A stretch of 5,666 bases of DNA from Bacteroidota bacterium (GTDB taxonomy: Bacteria > Bacteroidota > Bacteroidia > NS11-12g > UBA955): NCBI GenBank assembly GCA_005788145.1, contig SXYY01000159.1:1-5666 (forward strand), written 5' to 3'. Positions 4,740 through 5,666 of the stretch are shown in pieces. The translations under genes and the position numbers were made by a program. The first letter of the stretch is position 1. Each line of letters begins with the position of its first letter. The notes beneath the pieces are model-generated. The model was given only the letters and a program-made list of their open reading frames with translations. It was not told the DNA's origin and searched no databases.

Positions 4740-5375
4740 ATGAAAAAAGCCGAACGCGTACAATTCATCCTCGATACCCTCGAGCAATATTACCCCGAAA
4801 CCCCCATTCCACTCAACCATACCGATGAATATACCCTGCTGGTATCCGTGCTGCTCAGCGCACAATGCACCGATGAACGGGTGAATCAAATCACCCCGCT
4901 GCTGTTTGAAAAAGCCAACAATCCGGCTGATATGCTCAAACTGAGCGTAGAAGAAATCCAACAAATCATCAGACCATGCGGCCTTTCACCCATGAAAAGC
5001 AAAGGCATCTATGGCCTCTCACAAATGATCATGGAACTACACAACGGTGAAGTACCTGCCTCCTTTGAAGCCCTTGAGGCGATGCCGGGTGTTGGACACA
5101 AAACAGCCTCTGTAGTGATGTCACAAGCCTTCGGCGTACCCGCTTTTCCGGTGGATACGCACATTCATCGATTGGCCTATCGCTGGCGCCTTAGTGCAGC
5201 CAAAAGCGTGGAAGAAACTGAGCGTGATCTCAAACGCCTCATTCCCAAAGACCGCTGGAACAAAGCCCACCTGCAAATAATCTTTATGGGTAGGGAATTT
5301 TGTCCGGCTCGTGGACATATCATCGAAAAATGCCCGGTATGTTCAGTGCTCGGATGCCGTGAAAAAGCCAAATAA
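4740..5375 (+). CDS. nth: Endonuclease III (DNA glycosylase/AP lyase), atypical Fe-S cysteine spacing
   Basis: Nth removes oxidised pyrimidines from DNA and cleaves the abasic site by beta-elimination, starting base excision repair. Its 211 residues match the family length. The helix-hairpin-helix is LEAMPGVGHKTASVVM (112-127), with catalytic K121, and the second catalytic residue is D139 in FPVDTHIHR. LLSAQCTDERVNQ (38-50) is the conserved N-terminal segment with the damage-pocket glutamine. The C-terminal cysteines are C188, C198, C201 and C206, spaced C-x9-C-x2-C-x4-C, whereas the classical 4Fe-4S loop is C-x6-C-x2-C-x5-C. The usual HGR before the first cysteine reads MGR. The cluster may still form, but its geometry would differ. 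The ATG lies 3 nt after the lplA stop, so it is probably the last gene of the lptB transcript. Its TAA directly abuts the convergent MoxR gene. Confidence 0.96.
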   Translation: MKKAERVQFILDTLEQYYPETPIPLNHTDEYTLLVSVLLSAQCTDERVNQITPLLFEKANNPADMLKLSVEEIQQIIRPCGLSPMKSKGIYGLSQMIMELHNGEVPASFEALEAMPGVGHKTASVVMSQAFGVPAFPVDTHIHRLAYRWRLSAAKSVEETERDLKRLIPKDRWNKAHLQIIFMGREFCPARGHIIEKCPVCSVLGCREKAK

Positions 5376-5666
5376 TTACAAACAAATGGCGCCGATAATC
5401 TTATCGGCCGTGATGCCTTCCGCCTCTGCACGGAAATTTCGGACAATTCGGTGTCTCAACACCCACTTGGAAACAGCAACCACATCCTCGCGATCTACCG
5501 AGAACTTTCCATGCATCAATGCATGACACTTGGCCGCCAAAATGAGATTCTGTCCCGCCCTTGGTCCGGCTCCATACGACAAATACTTTTGAGCCATCTC
5601 ATGGGCCTTCGGCGTGTTAGGTCGGGTTTGTTGAACCATTTCTACCACCTGCTCAAACACAAAATC
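5376..5666 (-). CDS. MoxR-type AAA+ ATPase, C-terminal 96 residues
   Basis: MoxR ATPases are AAA+ chaperone-like proteins, often encoded beside von Willebrand factor A domain proteins and implicated in maturing enzyme complexes or envelope functions. Only the lid region is present; the Walker motifs lie beyond position 5666. The frame is open from the window edge to the TAA at 5378-5376. Recognisable segments are YLSYGAGPRAGQNLILAAKC (a sensor 2-type GxxPRA arginine), FSVDREDVVAV, VLRHRIVRNF and AEAEGITADKII, the standard ending of the family. YGAGPRA followed by Q, rather than YGASPRA followed by S, suggests the Bacteroidota branch linked to Bat-type genes, though this rests on memory of the family. 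The stop codon is immediately adjacent to the nth stop on the other strand. Confidence 0.9.
   Translation of the reverse strand, partial: DFVFEQVVEMVQQTRPNTPKAHEMAQKYLSYGAGPRAGQNLILAAKCHALMHGKFSVDREDVVAVSKWVLRHRIVRNFRAEAEGITADKIIGAICL
5391..5408. repeat. Inverted repeat at the convergent nth/MoxR gene ends
   Basis: GCCGATAA (5391-5398) and TTATCGGC (5401-5408) are perfect inverted 8-nt arms with a TC centre. In RNA they would form a 7-bp stem with a 4-nt loop. The repeat begins 15 nt after the nth stop and lies within the last codons of the MoxR gene (reading T-A-D-K-I-I-G). No T-run follows on the plus strand, so it is not a classical intrinsic terminator, but it could stabilise the nth 3' end. 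Chance is a real alternative. Confidence 0.4.

Overview
The window looks like ordinary chromosomal DNA from a member of the Bacteroidota, probably a Flavobacteriia-like or related lineage with a moderate GC content. Four things point there. The acyl-CoA carboxylase, LptB, Nth and MoxR proteins are close in wording to the Bacteroidota versions I know. Start codons lack Shine-Dalgarno sequences. Genes are preceded by exact or near TAnnTTTG boxes, the -7 element of the Bacteroidota primary sigma factor. LptB indicates an outer membrane. The species cannot be named from the sequence.

Layout, left to right. (1) Positions 1-1050, minus strand: the N-terminal 350 residues of an acyl-CoA carboxylase carboxyltransferase subunit (methylcrotonyl-CoA carboxylase beta type), cut by the window edge. 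(2) 1051-1241: a divergent intergenic region with a promoter box for each side, an AT-rich inverted repeat, and a helicase leader that can fold into a compact three-way junction. (3) 1242-2837, plus strand: a DEAD-box-family RNA helicase with motif II reading DECD and a 150-residue Gly/Ser/Arg/Asn/Tyr tail. (4) 2838-3021: a very dense region holding the signal recognition particle RNA gene on the minus strand with its own promoter and U-tract, a strong plus-strand terminator, and a promoter box almost touching the next start codon. (5) 3022-5375, plus strand: a tightly packed cluster of lptB (lipopolysaccharide export ATPase), a lipoate-protein ligase (1-nt overlap) and nth (endonuclease III, 3-nt gap). 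(6) 5376-5666, minus strand: the C-terminal 96 residues of a MoxR-type AAA+ ATPase, whose stop codon abuts the nth stop.

Most of the window is housekeeping: acyl-CoA catabolism, RNA remodelling, membrane protein targeting, LPS transport, lipoylation and base excision repair. I see no phage, insertion sequence, CRISPR, toxin-antitoxin or defence module. The least explained signals are regulatory: the three-way-junction leader of the helicase; the fact that the first visible helicase terminator lies beyond the SRP RNA gene, so the mRNA 3' end would be fully antisense to SRP RNA; and two promoter boxes that imply leaderless mRNAs. At the protein level, the DECD helicase with its low-complexity tail and the altered iron-sulfur cysteine spacing of Nth merit a second look.
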